NCBI GenBank assembly: GCA_028823485.1
Contig: JAPKBG010000007.1
Location: 1-64,000 of the forward strand
Direction of reading: 5' to 3'
Length of the DNA: 64,000 nucleotides
DNA from: Methylophilaceae bacterium
Lineage (GTDB): Bacteria > Pseudomonadota > Gammaproteobacteria > Burkholderiales > Methylophilaceae
Position 1 is the stretch's first letter; each line of letters begins with the position of its first letter. The notes under the pieces were generated by a model. The model was not told the DNA's origin. It worked only from the letters and a program-made list of their open reading frames with translations, and did not search any database. This document shows, piece by piece, positions 47,861 through 58,114 of this stretch. The position numbers and the translations under genes were made by a program.

Positions 47861-47889
47861 AGACCTGCATTAAAGTGTGGGTCTTTTTT
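47861..47889 (+). terminator. intrinsic terminator after the porin remnant
   Basis: AGACCTGCA (47861-47869) pairs with TGTGGGTCT (47876-47884) with two wobble pairs around a TTAAAG-type loop, followed by a T6 run. It probably served the lost porin gene and may now end gor transcripts. Confidence 0.75.
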
Positions 47890-48148
47890 ATGTCTACTTT
47901 GTATCTCGCTAATACATATTTCCAACAAGATAACTACCATTAGGCTTAGGGTGCTTAGTAACAATCACCAGCACTCTTGAAACAAACTCTTTCTCTAAGC
48001 CCTCAGTGGCTAATAGTATTGCTGTATAGTCAGAACTGTATGGGATGTGAAAAAAATGACAGTAACAGTACAATAATGGTCACTTTTTAAATGAACGATA
48101 CTGGTTACTAAAAGTCATAAATAAGTTAAGTAACAGTGAGAAGATGAA
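47890..48148. other. gap before gpx with a possible short remnant
   Basis: No convincing intact gene. On the minus strand about 57 codons stay open (ending VLVIVTKHPKPNGSYLVGNMY near 47917) and look weakly protein-like, but I recognise no family and the frame has a stop upstream. The 90 bp before gpx are AT-rich and should contain its promoter. With the fragments beyond gor this supports a decayed insertion zone. Confidence 0.35.
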
Positions 48149-48682
48149 ATGATTAAAATAGTAGGCACACTTTTTTTATTGATGGGAATAAGCACGATGG
48201 CAAATGCGAGTTGTAATACATTGTATAACCACCAGTTCACAACGCTAGATGGCAAGCCGTTTGACCTCTGTGACTATCAAGATAAGCCTATTTTAGTGGT
48301 GAATACAGCGAGTAAGTGTGGCTTTACGCCACAGTTTGAAGCACTTGAAGGCTTGTATAAGGAATATAAATCTCAGGGGTTGTTGGTGATTGGTTTTCCA
48401 TCCAATGATTTTAAACAAGAGCTGAATGAAGATAAGAAAATCGGTGATTTCTGCAAAATGACTTATGGTGTGGAATTTCCTATGATGTCCAAAAGTGCGG
48501 TAAGAGGACATGATGTAAATCCATTTTATAAGCAGCTGATAGAGCGGTCAGGCACATCGCCTAAGTGGAACTTTTATAAGTATGTCATTGCGCCAAATGC
48601 TGCAAAAGTGACTGTGTTTGCTAGCATTACTAAGCCAGACTCAGAAAAACTATTGGACGAGATTAAACCATATTTAAAATAG
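48149..48682 (+). CDS. glutathione peroxidase family protein, exported
   Basis: This is a thiol peroxidase of the glutathione peroxidase family with a clear signal peptide (VGTLFLLMGISTMANA). The peroxidatic Cys is in VVNTASKCGFTPQ (Cys 57), followed by FPSNDFKQE and the KWNFYKYV segment with the conserved Trp-Asn. It probably removes hydrogen peroxide or lipid peroxides in the periplasm, using thioredoxin-like or glutathione donors. The start ATG follows a GTGAGAAGATGAA leader. The family is certain; localisation rests on the signal peptide. Confidence 0.9.
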   Translation: MIKIVGTLFLLMGISTMANASCNTLYNHQFTTLDGKPFDLCDYQDKPILVVNTASKCGFTPQFEALEGLYKEYKSQGLLVIGFPSNDFKQELNEDKKIGDFCKMTYGVEFPMMSKSAVRGHDVNPFYKQLIERSGTSPKWNFYKYVIAPNAAKVTVFASITKPDSEKLLDEIKPYLK

Positions 48683-48709
48683 CTTTGTATTCAAAGAAAA
48701 ACTAAGCAA

Positions 48710-49528
48710 TTAATGCATGTGTTTTTTAGGTTGCTTAATCTTTTGTAGAATGATGGCTGAAAGCTCTTCGACAGAACGTGACGTTGAATCTGCCCAAATA
48801 ATGTCATGTTTGCGCATCATTTCTTCTGCGACTTTGATTTCATTGCGACAGTTGTCTAAAGAGGCATAAAAACTATCAGGACGGCGTTGGCTTCTGACCG
48901 AATGTAGTCTTTCAGGTTTAATAGATAACCCGAAAATCTTATCCATGTGCTTCATGAGAGAAGCGGGGAGTGTGCCACGTTCAAAGTCTTCAGGGACTAG
49001 TGGGTAATTAGCTGCTTTAATGCCGAACTGCATGGCTAAGTACAAGCTGGTTGGGGTTTTCCCACATCGTGAAACGCCGACGAGAATGACTTGTGCTTGG
49101 TCGAGATTAACGTCAGTTTGACCATCGTCATGATTTAACGAGAAGTTAATGGCTTCGATGCGCTCATCATAACTATGCCCCATAGCGCCATGCGCAATCC
49201 CTGAGCCAGTGAGAGGTGTTTCATTCAACTCTTCACCCAGTGGGTCAATAAACGTAGTAAACAAGTCAATGTAATAAGCTTTTGTTTCTTTTAACTTATT
49301 ACTTAAAGTGACATCGCCCAATGACATAATTACAATAGGTAGACAATTACTACCTTGCGAGGCAATGAGAATACTTGCTTGCGCGGCCTCAATTTTTTCT
49401 AAGTTATCAGTAAATGGCATACGCGAAATACTAAATTCCGTGTTTGGGAAGTGTTCCAATAGCTTACTCAGCGCACCAGCTGTTGTACCGGTGCTATCTG
49501 AGACGACAAAGACGGCGCGTTCGCTCAT
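48710..49528 (-). CDS. ppsR: PEP synthase regulatory protein (kinase/pyrophosphorylase)
   Basis: This DUF299 bifunctional enzyme inactivates PEP synthase by ADP-dependent phosphorylation and reactivates it by phosphate-dependent removal. The start FVVSDSTGTTAGALSKLLEHFP, the P-loop VSRCGKTPTSLYLAMQFG and RRPDSFYASLDNCRNEI are characteristic. It lies 9 bp after ppsA on the same strand, its target enzyme. The 272 residues are normal. Confidence 0.94.
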   Translation of the reverse strand: MSERAVFVVSDSTGTTAGALSKLLEHFPNTEFSISRMPFTDNLEKIEAAQASILIASQGSNCLPIVIMSLGDVTLSNKLKETKAYYIDLFTTFIDPLGEELNETPLTGSGIAHGAMGHSYDERIEAINFSLNHDDGQTDVNLDQAQVILVGVSRCGKTPTSLYLAMQFGIKAANYPLVPEDFERGTLPASLMKHMDKIFGLSIKPERLHSVRSQRRPDSFYASLDNCRNEIKVAEEMMRKHDIIWADSTSRSVEELSAIILQKIKQPKKHMH

Positions 49529-49537
49529 CTGTATCCT

Positions 49538-51907
49538 TTACTTAGTTAGTCGTTGCCATGTGGCAACAACCGTATCTGGGTTAAGTGATACGGACTGTAT
49601 GCCTTGCTCAATTAACCATTCAGCGAAATCAGGATGGTCAGAAGGGCCTTGGCCGCAGATGCCGATATATTTACCTTCAGCATTGCAGGCAGTAATGGCC
49701 ATTTTAAGTAGTTCTTTAACGGCATCGTCACGTTCGTCAAAACCACCTGCCAAGATGCCAGAGTCTCTATCCATGCCTAAACTTAACTGCGTTAAGTCAT
49801 TAGAGCCAATAGAGAAGCCATCGAAGTACGCTAGGAATTGTTTTGCAATCAATGCGTTAGATGGGATTTCACACATCATAATTACACGCAATCCATTCTC
49901 ACCACGTTTTAAGCCATTGGCTTCCATGATTTCTGTGACTGCTTTTGCTTCTGCGACCGTACGCACGAAAGGAATCATGAGTTCAATGTTGGTTAAGCCC
50001 ATTACGTCGCGTACGTGTTTCATGGCCTTACATTCCATCTCGAAGCACTCTCTAAAATCTTCTGCAATGTACCGTGCTGCACCACGGAAGCCAATCATTG
50101 GATTTTCTTCATCTGGCTCGTAGATGTCGCCGCCGATTAACTTCTTATATTCATTTGATTTAAAGTCAGAAGTACGCACAATTACTGGCTTTGGATAGAA
50201 AGCAGCAGCAATGGTTGCAACGCCTTCAGTCACTTTATCAATGTAGAATTGTTTAGGGCTTGCATAGCCGCGTGCACGACTCATAATCGTTGCTTGCATG
50301 GCGGATGGCATTGCATCAATATTTAAAATGGCTTTCGGGTGAATACCAATCATATTATTAATCACGAACTCTAAACGGGCTAAGCCAACGCCATCGTTTG
50401 GAATTTGTGCAAAGCTAAAGGCCATATCTGGATTACCAACGTTCATCATGATCTTGCATGGTGGTTTCGTCAGTGGTGCATTTTCTTGCGTCGTTACGTC
50501 GTAAGGTAGGGCTCCGTGATAAACAAAACCTGACTCACCTTCAGCACATGAAACAGTCACTGTTTCACCTTCACGTAGCAAGTCAGTTGCGTTAACTGAA
50601 CCAACAATCGCTGGAATGCCTAGCTCACGAGCAATAATCGCTGCGTGACAAGTACGGCCACCACGGTTAGTGACCAGTGCGCTTGCACGCTTCATCACTG
50701 GCTCCCAGTTAGGGTCGGTCATATCAGCGACTAATACATCACCAGGTTGCACCTCGTGCATATTGGCCGGGTCTAATACAATGCGTACAGGGCCAACGCC
50801 CACTTTTTGCGTGACAGCACGACCAACAACTATTGGTGTATGGTCATGTTTTTTAACGCTATATGACTCTGTTACATTTCTTTTAGCTTCTTGCGATTTA
50901 ACTGTTTCAGGACGCGCTTGTAAGATATAGAGCTTGTTATCGATGCCATTTTTACCCCACTCAATATCCATTGGGCAGCCATAATGGTCTTCAATGGTCA
51001 TGGCGTAAGTAGCCAGTTCTAAGATGTCTTCATCACTTAATGAGAATTTATTTGCTTCTGTCGAATCCACTTCAATTGTATTGGTTGATTTTTTGGCTTG
51101 CGTTGCATCTGAGAACACCATTTTGATTAATTTTGAACCGATGGTGCGGCGGATAATCGCTGGCTTGCCTTTTGCTAAGGTTGGTTTGTGTACGTAAAAC
51201 TCATCTGGATTGACTGAGCCTTGCACAACGGTTTCACCTAAGCCGTAAGAAGATGTAATGAATACAACGTCTTTAAAGCCAGATTCTGTATCAATTGAGA
51301 ACATGACGCCAGCACAGCCAATGTCTGAGCGGACCATTTGTTGGATACCTGCAGAAAGGGCAACATCTGCATGAACAAAGCCTTTATGGACACGGTATGA
51401 AATCGCACGGTCATTATATAAAGAAGCAAACACTTCTTTAATGGCCTGGTTAATATTGTCAATACCATGAATGTTTAAGAAACTTTCTTGTTGGCCTGCA
51501 AATGATGCGTCAGGTAAATCTTCTGCTGTTGCTGATGAGCGGACTGCAAACGTAGTGCCTTCGCCAGATCGGTCAATGAGTACTTTATAGTTTTCAGCAA
51601 TAGCTTCATTCAGTCCCGCTGGAAAATCAGCTGCCATAACCCAGTTGCGAATTTTTTTACCACAAACAGCCAGTGCTTGTGTATCGTCTACATTAAGTGC
51701 ATCAAGTTCAGCATTGATTTTCGTATCTAATCCATCTTGTGCTAAAAACTCGCGGTAAGCATCTGCTGTCGTCGCAAACCCCGTAGGAACACGTACACTT
51801 TTTGCACTTAATTGAGAAATCATTTCGCCTAAAGAAGCGTTTTTGCCGCCGACTGAAGGCACATCAGTATTACGGAGGTTTTCGAATGGAATGACGTAGG
51901 TTGACAT
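49538..51907 (-). CDS. ppsA: phosphoenolpyruvate synthase
   Basis: PpsA converts pyruvate and ATP to PEP, AMP and phosphate. The N-terminal ATP-grasp part ([19 protein letters not shown] ... [22 protein letters not shown]), the phospho-His swivel domain ([20 protein letters not shown]) and the C-terminal PEP/pyruvate barrel with [11 protein letters not shown] and GSNDLTQL are complete over 789 residues. In a RuMP methylotroph it allows pyruvate to return to hexose phosphates. ppsR follows in the same operon. The 214-bp gap to mptG holds the two divergent promoters. Confidence 0.97.
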   Translation of the reverse strand: MSTYVIPFENLRNTDVPSVGGKNASLGEMISQLSAKSVRVPTGFATTADAYREFLAQDGLDTKINAELDALNVDDTQALAVCGKKIRNWVMAADFPAGLNEAIAENYKVLIDRSGEGTTFAVRSSATAEDLPDASFAGQQESFLNIHGIDNINQAIKEVFASLYNDRAISYRVHKGFVHADVALSAGIQQMVRSDIGCAGVMFSIDTESGFKDVVFITSSYGLGETVVQGSVNPDEFYVHKPTLAKGKPAIIRRTIGSKLIKMVFSDATQAKKSTNTIEVDSTEANKFSLSDEDILELATYAMTIEDHYGCPMDIEWGKNGIDNKLYILQARPETVKSQEAKRNVTESYSVKKHDHTPIVVGRAVTQKVGVGPVRIVLDPANMHEVQPGDVLVADMTDPNWEPVMKRASALVTNRGGRTCHAAIIARELGIPAIVGSVNATDLLREGETVTVSCAEGESGFVYHGALPYDVTTQENAPLTKPPCKIMMNVGNPDMAFSFAQIPNDGVGLARLEFVINNMIGIHPKAILNIDAMPSAMQATIMSRARGYASPKQFYIDKVTEGVATIAAAFYPKPVIVRTSDFKSNEYKKLIGGDIYEPDEENPMIGFRGAARYIAEDFRECFEMECKAMKHVRDVMGLTNIELMIPFVRTVAEAKAVTEIMEANGLKRGENGLRVIMMCEIPSNALIAKQFLAYFDGFSIGSNDLTQLSLGMDRDSGILAGGFDERDDAVKELLKMAITACNAEGKYIGICGQGPSDHPDFAEWLIEQGIQSVSLNPDTVVATWQRLTK

Positions 51908-52121
51908 ACAAGACCTTTAAAGATTAATTTTCAAGAAATTTACCGTACTGTTACATATTGTTAGATATTTGAAAAATTTAATTCAACTGTTATTTGAACA
52001 ATTCTGCATTATGCCAAATTAGCTTAGGCGTGTCACGCTAGAATAATAGCCTTTTGACTCGATAAACAAGCCTATATAATGATTGATTATTACTCTAATT
52101 TAGAATAGTTTTTAATACGCA

Positions 52122-53120
52122 ATGAACAACCCACAAACGAAACAACCTGTATTTGTAAATGCTTTTGCCAGGCTGCATATGGGTTTTTTAGACCTAAATG
52201 GTTCACAAGGAAGGCGGTTTGGCAGTTTGGGGTTGGGTTTAAATGCACCTGATACATTGATTGAAATGACTACTGATCAGCATGCCTTTGGTGATGTTGA
52301 AGAGCCTGCCTATGTTAATAAGAGTAAGCAATTAATATTAGCGCATGCCAATATTAAGTGTGATGTGAGTATCAAAGTGCATCGTGAGATTCCGAGACAT
52401 TTTGGTTTGGGCTCAGGGACGCAGATGGCGTTAGCGATTGGTGCAGGTCTTAATCAACTGTTTAATCTTGACTTAACACCTACGGAAATTGCGGCAATGA
52501 CTGGACGAGGATTGCGGTCAGGTGTTGGTATTGGCACATTTGATCGTGGTGGGATTGTTTTGGATGGTGGTAGGGGTGACGGAACGAACGTTCCTCCGAT
52601 TGTTGTTCAGCAGCCTTTTCCAGAAGCGTGGCGCATATTATTGATTTTTGACCATAGTCATGTGGGTGTGTATGGTGATAAAGAGTTAAATGCTTTTGCT
52701 ACGCTGCAAGATGCGGAGTTACAGGAGACACGAAAAGTAAATCATCAAATACTGATGCGCGCTTTACCTGCCATTCAAGAAGGCGATTTGTCTGTATTCG
52801 GTAAGTCAATTGCACTGTTGCAAGCTTATACAGGGGACTATTTTGCACCTGTGCAAGGTGGCCGTTATGCGAGCAAGCAAGTGGCGCAGGTATTAAATTA
52901 CCTGACAGATTCTGGTGTTTCCTGCGTGGGACAAAGCTCTTGGGGGCCTACTGGGTTTGCCATTTTTGAAAATGATGCAATTGGACAAGATTACTTAATA
53001 AAATTAAAAGCAACGTTTCAAGATGCTGGCCGAGGAGAAAATCTCAGTTGGTTGATGTGCGCGGCAAGTACCGTAGGTGCACTTGTTAATACTGGAAATA
53101 AACCTTTAATGAGCGCTTAA
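52122..53120 (+). CDS. mptG: beta-ribofuranosylaminobenzene 5'-phosphate synthase
   Basis: MptG condenses p-aminobenzoate (or 4-hydroxybenzoate in archaea) with PRPP, releasing CO2, the first committed step in making the H4MPT side chain. It belongs to the GHMP kinase fold: VFVNAFARLHMGFLDLNGS at the start, the loop IPRHFGLGSGTQMALAIGAGLN, then GRGLRSGVGIGTFDRGG. The 332 residues fit. It opens the C1 island on the plus strand and is divergent from ppsA. pabB at the island end supplies p-aminobenzoate. Confidence 0.92.
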   Translation: MNNPQTKQPVFVNAFARLHMGFLDLNGSQGRRFGSLGLGLNAPDTLIEMTTDQHAFGDVEEPAYVNKSKQLILAHANIKCDVSIKVHREIPRHFGLGSGTQMALAIGAGLNQLFNLDLTPTEIAAMTGRGLRSGVGIGTFDRGGIVLDGGRGDGTNVPPIVVQQPFPEAWRILLIFDHSHVGVYGDKELNAFATLQDAELQETRKVNHQILMRALPAIQEGDLSVFGKSIALLQAYTGDYFAPVQGGRYASKQVAQVLNYLTDSGVSCVGQSSWGPTGFAIFENDAIGQDYLIKLKATFQDAGRGENLSWLMCAASTVGALVNTGNKPLMSA

Positions 53121-53295
53121 TCTTTAAATTGTTTTTGCTACTTAATGGTTATTCTATAGGTAGATTGCGCTATATCAGATTTTCGCGCGAGTAATGTAGC
53201 AGGCTGTAAAGGTGGGTGGAAGTTAAGTATTTCCAATGCTCATAACTTTATTTGAGTGAGTAATTAACAAATAAATTAAAAGGTGAAATTTAATC

Positions 53296-54189
53296 ATGGA
53301 AAAAGTTTCGGTATTACATCTTATTACAGCAGCAAGTAACGCGAGTCCATTTGACGTTAATATGGCGTATGATGCAGGTTTTGACAAGATCATGCCTTAT
53401 ACATCAGTATCGCTGGATGAAATATCAGCGCTGACACAGGATGCGATTTTCTCCCGTAGCCCTAGCGGCGTGAAGCGTGAAGCCATTTTCTTTGGGGGAC
53501 GCGATGTTAGTCTTGCTATTGATATGCAAAATACGGCAAAGAAAGCGATGTTTGCACCATTTGCTGTTTCAACCATGACTGATCCTTCTGGTGCATTTAC
53601 AACCGGTGGCGCATTGCTGGCTAAAATCAGTCAACACTTAGCGAAAACGCATGATGCTTTGGCTAATCAAACTATTGCGATTTTTGGCGCTAGCGGGATG
53701 GTCGGCTCTACTGCAGCTTTAATAGCAGCAGCTCAGGGGGCAAAAGCACAATTGGTTGCGCATGCGAGTGTCAGCGACATGCAAGCACATGCCATCATGC
53801 TAGAAGAGAAGTATGGCTACCAGTTTGAGGTGGTTGATGGCTCCAGCGATGAAGCTAAAGTCAAGGTGTTAAGTTCAGCAACCGTTGTGATTGCCGCAGC
53901 GCCTATCGGTATGCGCATATTAGAAGCCAAACATTACAAAGCTTCAACCTCACTTAAGGTGATGGCGGATGTAAATGCGGTATCGCCTTCTGGCATTGAA
54001 GATATTGATGCACAATATGATGGTAATGAAATAGCAGGCACTAAAATACCGGGTATTGGTGCGCTATCCATTGGTCAGCTTAAATATGTGACGCAGCAGA
54101 AGTTGTTACAACAAATGATATCAGGTGAGAAGCCTGTGCATTTAGACTACAACGACGCCTTTAATACTGCGCGTGTCCACAGTCAGTAA
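53296..54189 (+). CDS. mtdB: methylene-H4MPT dehydrogenase (NAD(P)-dependent)
   Basis: MtdB oxidises methylene-H4MPT to methenyl-H4MPT with NAD or NADP, the first step of formaldehyde oxidation after Fae. The Rossmann loop IAIFGASGMVGSTAALIAA is at about residues 124-142, and the substrate-side ITAASNASPFDVNMAYDAGFD and the end segment KIPGIGALSIGQLKY are family features. The 297 residues match. A 175-bp leader separates it from mptG, so it probably has its own promoter. Its last 17 bases overlap the next gene. Confidence 0.93.
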   Translation: MEKVSVLHLITAASNASPFDVNMAYDAGFDKIMPYTSVSLDEISALTQDAIFSRSPSGVKREAIFFGGRDVSLAIDMQNTAKKAMFAPFAVSTMTDPSGAFTTGGALLAKISQHLAKTHDALANQTIAIFGASGMVGSTAALIAAAQGAKAQLVAHASVSDMQAHAIMLEEKYGYQFEVVDGSSDEAKVKVLSSATVVIAAAPIGMRILEAKHYKASTSLKVMADVNAVSPSGIEDIDAQYDGNEIAGTKIPGIGALSIGQLKYVTQQKLLQQMISGEKPVHLDYNDAFNTARVHSQ

Positions 54190-55345
54190 AGGCAAGCTAA
54201 TTATTGCAGCCATTACTAGCAGGCCTTATGTAAAGGCGGCAGTTGATGCTGGGTTTGAGGTGGTTGCGATTGATGCTTTTGCAGATAAGGATGTGCAGAA
54301 GTTAGCAACACATTGCTATCAGATCGGTTTGTGTGATGGTCAATTAGATAGCAAGCAGTTGCTTAGCGTCCTTTACGACTTAGATTTAAAGCATGATTCG
54401 AAACAAGGATTGAAACAGTTTGTTGGGTTTTGCTATGGAGCTGGTTTTGAAAAAGTACCAAACAGCCTATTAGATATTAATGAGCGGGTAACAGTATTAG
54501 GAAACTCAGTTGATGTTATTCATACATGTAAAACACCAACTATTTTTTTTGGGTTATGTGATCAATTGCAAGTGCCTTTCCCTACTGTTGTGTATCAACG
54601 ACCACAAGATTCTCACGATTGGCTGCGGAAAGAAGTTGGCGCCAGTGGTGGCGAACATATCAGGCAAATGTCTGATACGCAAGGTGAGAAGGTGGCCAAC
54701 GTCTATTATCAGCGGTTTCAATTAGGTATGGCTATATCTTGTTTATTTGTTGCAACTGAAAGTGGTGTAGATGTGGTTGGCTTTAATGAATTGTGGGTAG
54801 ATGTTAATGATGATGCACCATTTCGATATGGTGGAGCTGTTAGCCATGTTGAGCTAAGTGAACAGGTAAAGGAGCGGTTTACTAACTATGTTGCTAAACT
54901 ATCGCAATCAATGGGTTTGGTTGGTGTTAATAGTTGTGATGCGATTTGTGATGGCGATGAAGTTTATCTATTAGAAGTGAACCCTCGGTTAAGCGCGACG
55001 ATGGATTTGTACTTAGGTGATCATCCAGGCGATTGTTATTCTGATGGCCTATTAATGGAAAAACATATTGCAGCTAGTCAATACAAACGCTACGAAAATG
55101 GTATAAAGTTGAAAGATATCACTCAAACAAGCAGAGCGCACCAAGTGCTGTATGCGGAGCATGCGATGGAAGTTAAAGACGGCATCATCTGGCCAGAATG
55201 GGTGTGTGATGTTCCCGTATCGGGAAGTGGTTTTAGTGTAGGCATGCCTGTTTGTACAGTCATTGCAGAGGCTGAAACAGCCTCACTGGCTAAAATAATA
55301 GTAAATGAAAGAACGTTAGTCCTTAAAAGTAAACTTTTAAACTAA
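54173..55345 (+). CDS. ATP-grasp family protein of the H4MPT gene island
   Basis: This 390-residue protein has a Rossmann-like preATP domain (LIIAAITSRPYVKAAVDAGFE), a degenerate ATP-grasp middle, and the metal/ATP segment YLLEVNPRLSATMDLY. It belongs to the ATP-grasp proteins found beside mch and mtdB in methylotrophs and linked genetically to H4MPT function. The expected chemistry is an ATP-dependent amide or carboxylate bond, but the substrate is unknown to me. The start is GTG 54173, giving a 17-bp overlap with mtdB; no later start fits better. Confidence 0.8.
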   Translation: MSTVSKGKLIIAAITSRPYVKAAVDAGFEVVAIDAFADKDVQKLATHCYQIGLCDGQLDSKQLLSVLYDLDLKHDSKQGLKQFVGFCYGAGFEKVPNSLLDINERVTVLGNSVDVIHTCKTPTIFFGLCDQLQVPFPTVVYQRPQDSHDWLRKEVGASGGEHIRQMSDTQGEKVANVYYQRFQLGMAISCLFVATESGVDVVGFNELWVDVNDDAPFRYGGAVSHVELSEQVKERFTNYVAKLSQSMGLVGVNSCDAICDGDEVYLLEVNPRLSATMDLYLGDHPGDCYSDGLLMEKHIAASQYKRYENGIKLKDITQTSRAHQVLYAEHAMEVKDGIIWPEWVCDVPVSGSGFSVGMPVCTVIAEAETASLAKIIVNERTLVLKSKLLN

Positions 55346-55365
55346 ATTGGATAGGTACAGCAATA

Positions 55366-56331
55366 ATGAAAACCACAGGCGCCTCAAATGTCAGTATTAA
55401 TAAGCGTACCAATGAATTGGTCAAAAGCCTGCTAACGAACGCCAGTGCGTTGAATTTACAGGTGAGTGAACACGACTCAGGTGCGATGATTGTTGATGCG
55501 GGTATAAAAGCCCTAGGTGGCTTAGAAGCTGGGCGCCAAATTGCTGAAATTTGTATGGGCGGCTTAGGCTCGGTTGCTTTGCAAAATGATAGCACTTTTA
55601 AAAACTGGCCGTTAAGTGTAAAAGTACATGCAAAAAGTCCAATTATCTCTTGCTTAGGTAGTCAGTATGCTGGGTGGGCGTTATCGCATGAGAAGTTTTT
55701 CTCGCTTGGTAGCGGGCCTGCACGTGCGATTGCACAACGTGAAAATATTTTTAAAGAATTGGCCTATAAGGATCAGAGCTCGCATACTTCGTTGGTGTTA
55801 GAGACCGATCAAATTCCGCCAAATGAGGTGATTGAAAAGGTATCTAACGATACGGGGATTAGAACCTCTAACTTAACATTTATTCTAACGCCAACCAGAA
55901 GTTTGGCGGGTACCGTGCAAATTACAGCCCGCGTGTTAGAAGTCGCATTGCATAAACTGCACGCCGTACATTTTCCACTAGAACAGTTTATTGATGGTTA
56001 CGGTGTTGCACCAATTCCTGCACCATCACCAGACTTTTTAACTGGCATGGGCAGAACCAATGATGCAATCTTATTTGGTGGCTTTGTTCATCTTTATGTG
56101 AATTGTGAAGATGATGCAGCAGAGAATTTAGCTAAAGCCATGCCGAGTAGCTCTTCAAAAGATTACGGTCGCCCATTCGCTGAGATTTTCAAAGCGGTCA
56201 ACATGGATTTTTATCAAATCGACCCATTACTATTTTCACCTGCCAAAGTCACCGTGACGAATATGAAAACAGGTAAAAGCTTCTTTGCAGGCGCGTTTGA
56301 TGAGGCGCTGTTAGAAAAGTCATTTAACTAA
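55366..56331 (+). CDS. mch: methenyl-H4MPT cyclohydrolase
   Basis: Mch hydrolyses methenyl-H4MPT to 5-formyl-H4MPT, the substrate of the Fhc complex. The 321-residue protein has the conserved DAGIKALGGLEAGRQIAEICMGGLG, SPIISCLGSQYAGWAL, SLGSGPARA and YGVAPIPAPSPDFLTGMGRTNDAILFGG blocks. It starts with ATG 20 bp after the ATP-grasp gene. With mtdB and fhcABCD this completes methylene-H4MPT to formate within the window. Confidence 0.97.
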   Translation: MKTTGASNVSINKRTNELVKSLLTNASALNLQVSEHDSGAMIVDAGIKALGGLEAGRQIAEICMGGLGSVALQNDSTFKNWPLSVKVHAKSPIISCLGSQYAGWALSHEKFFSLGSGPARAIAQRENIFKELAYKDQSSHTSLVLETDQIPPNEVIEKVSNDTGIRTSNLTFILTPTRSLAGTVQITARVLEVALHKLHAVHFPLEQFIDGYGVAPIPAPSPDFLTGMGRTNDAILFGGFVHLYVNCEDDAAENLAKAMPSSSSKDYGRPFAEIFKAVNMDFYQIDPLLFSPAKVTVTNMKTGKSFFAGAFDEALLEKSFN

Positions 56332-56373
56332 ATATATTTTTAAAGTCATTATTAAAAAGAAATTAATCATAGC

Positions 56374-57270
56374 GTGAGAGTGCCTGTTATCACCGATGAG
56401 GCGGCGCAAGCTGGTGGCTGGCATGGCATGGCTTTGCAGCAGGCATTTGCCGCACGCGGTTATGAAGCTATCTTTGTTGAGTTGCAAGATTGTGTGATTG
56501 ATTTATCGAATACACAGCCGCGGATTAGTCTTCCAGGCTTTGCTACTTTACCAAAAATAGCCTTTATTCGTGGGGTTGCGGCAGGCACGTTGCAACAAGT
56601 CATTACCCGTTTAAATATACTGCATATGCTCCGACTGTTGGGGACTAAAGTTTATAACGATGCCAAAGCCATCGAAAGAACCGTTGATAAGGGCATGACT
56701 AGTTTTTTGTTAAAGCAACATAGCGTTGCAACACCGGCTACATGGGTGTGCGAATCACGGCATAAGGCCCATCAACTCATCACAGAGCAAGTGATACAAG
56801 GTAAAACATTGGTGATTAAGCCCTTGTTTGGCTCGCAAGGCCAAGGTGTGCGTTTGCTCGACTTAGACAGTAAGTTCCCCGTACCAAAAGACGCATTTGT
56901 TGATGGTGTGTATTATTGTCAGACGTATATTGACTCAGGTGATACCCATCATGATTTTAGAGTTTTTATTGTTAATAATCAGTCTATTGCCACGATGCGG
57001 CGTAGTGGATCTGGCTGGCTCAACAATGTGGCGCAAGGTGCGAATTGTGTCGGCGAGCAAGATAAGCAGGTTGAGGCCTTGGCAGTGCAAGCAGCCAAAG
57101 CACTAGACATCGATTACTGTGGTGTCGATATCATGCGCGATAAAGACGGTGGGTTATGGGTGATTGAGGTCAATAGCATTCCTGCTTGGCGTGGTTTGCA
57201 AAGTGTGACCCATGTTAATATTGCACAAACGTTAGTGGATGATTTAATCAGTAAAACCAACAGTGAATGA
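56374..57270 (+). CDS. RimK-like ATP-grasp ligase of the H4MPT gene island
   Basis: This 298-residue ATP-grasp ligase of the RimK type has the central VIKPLFGSQGQGVRLL, the grasp segment DFRVFIVNNQSIATMRR and the metal site VIEVNSIPAWRGLQ. RimK relatives add glutamate to cofactors; archaeal MptN is one such enzyme for H4MPT. In bacteria it could add glutamate to H4MPT or to the long glutamyl chain of methylofuran. The substrate is inferred. The start is GTG 56374; the end overlaps the CitG-like gene by 8 bp. Confidence 0.82.
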   Translation: MRVPVITDEAAQAGGWHGMALQQAFAARGYEAIFVELQDCVIDLSNTQPRISLPGFATLPKIAFIRGVAAGTLQQVITRLNILHMLRLLGTKVYNDAKAIERTVDKGMTSFLLKQHSVATPATWVCESRHKAHQLITEQVIQGKTLVIKPLFGSQGQGVRLLDLDSKFPVPKDAFVDGVYYCQTYIDSGDTHHDFRVFIVNNQSIATMRRSGSGWLNNVAQGANCVGEQDKQVEALAVQAAKALDIDYCGVDIMRDKDGGLWVIEVNSIPAWRGLQSVTHVNIAQTLVDDLISKTNSE

Positions 57271-58114
57271 TAATGCATTAATACTATCGCAACAGCTAGG
57301 GCAAGCTTATAAAATTGCTTGTTTAGCAGAGATCGAAGCAGTAAAGCCTGGTAATGTCCATATCTTTGCTGATGGGCACGGGATGCAAGTGCAGGACTTT
57401 ATCCACAGTGCAGAAGTGTCTTCGCCTTTTATCTCACAAGCTGAATTAGCATTGGGGGAGCGCATTTTTCGCAGTGTTGAAGCGACATGGGGTGCCGTTG
57501 GTTGCAATACTAATCTTGGTATTATTTTATTATGTGCACCCATCATTCAGGCGGCATTATTGCCTGCGACAACAAGTTTACGTGACCAGTTAGAACAAGT
57601 GCTCGCGAACACGACGCAAGCGGATGCGGAATACTTATTCAAAGCCATTCGAACGGCAAATCCAGCTGGGTTGGGCCGTGCTGAATCTCATGATGTTCAT
57701 AAATCTGCAACGTGTACATTGCTGGAAGCCATGCAAGCTTCTGCCGATAGAGACTTTATTAGTCAACAATATGCTAATGGATTTCTACAAGTCTTTGATG
57801 AAGGCGTGTCACACTATGAAGCGGCATTGTTACGTTGGGAACGTCCTGCTTGGGCGACGACAGCCTTGTATTTGTATTGGCTCAGCCAGCATCCTGATAG
57901 TCATATTGTTCGAAAGTACGATACGAGTATCGCAATGACCGTTCAAGGTGAGGCCAATGTCCACCATCAGGCGCTTGAAGCATTAGATAACCCTAAACAT
58001 TATTTGTCACAACTATTAGTATTTGATCAGTCGTTAAAATCTCGCGGCATTAATCCAGGGACTAGTGCAGACTTAACGGTAGCGACACTCTTGGTGCATA
58101 ATTGTTGTAATTAG
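57263..58114 (+). CDS. CitG-like triphosphoribosyl-dephospho-CoA synthase family protein
   Basis: This 283-residue helical protein of the CitG/MdcB family shows EIEAVKPGNVHIFADGHGM near the start, GCNTNLGIILLCAPI (the conserved N-T-N-L-G), and SRGINPGTSADLTVATLL at the end. True CitG makes the prosthetic group of citrate or malonate lyase by moving a ribosyl unit from ATP with loss of adenine. No lyase genes are here. It sits inside the H4MPT island and overlaps the RimK-like gene, so ribosyl transfer during H4MPT side-chain assembly is a plausible job. That reaction is inference. The start is GTG 57263. Confidence 0.8.
   Translation: MNDNALILSQQLGQAYKIACLAEIEAVKPGNVHIFADGHGMQVQDFIHSAEVSSPFISQAELALGERIFRSVEATWGAVGCNTNLGIILLCAPIIQAALLPATTSLRDQLEQVLANTTQADAEYLFKAIRTANPAGLGRAESHDVHKSATCTLLEAMQASADRDFISQQYANGFLQVFDEGVSHYEAALLRWERPAWATTALYLYWLSQHPDSHIVRKYDTSIAMTVQGEANVHHQALEALDNPKHYLSQLLVFDQSLKSRGINPGTSADLTVATLLVHNCCN

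Noticed and set aside
47917-48085. Minus-strand frame of about 57 codons upstream of gpx
   Set aside because: No family recognised, no convincing ribosome-binding site, and it lies in a zone of gene debris; too weak to call a gene.
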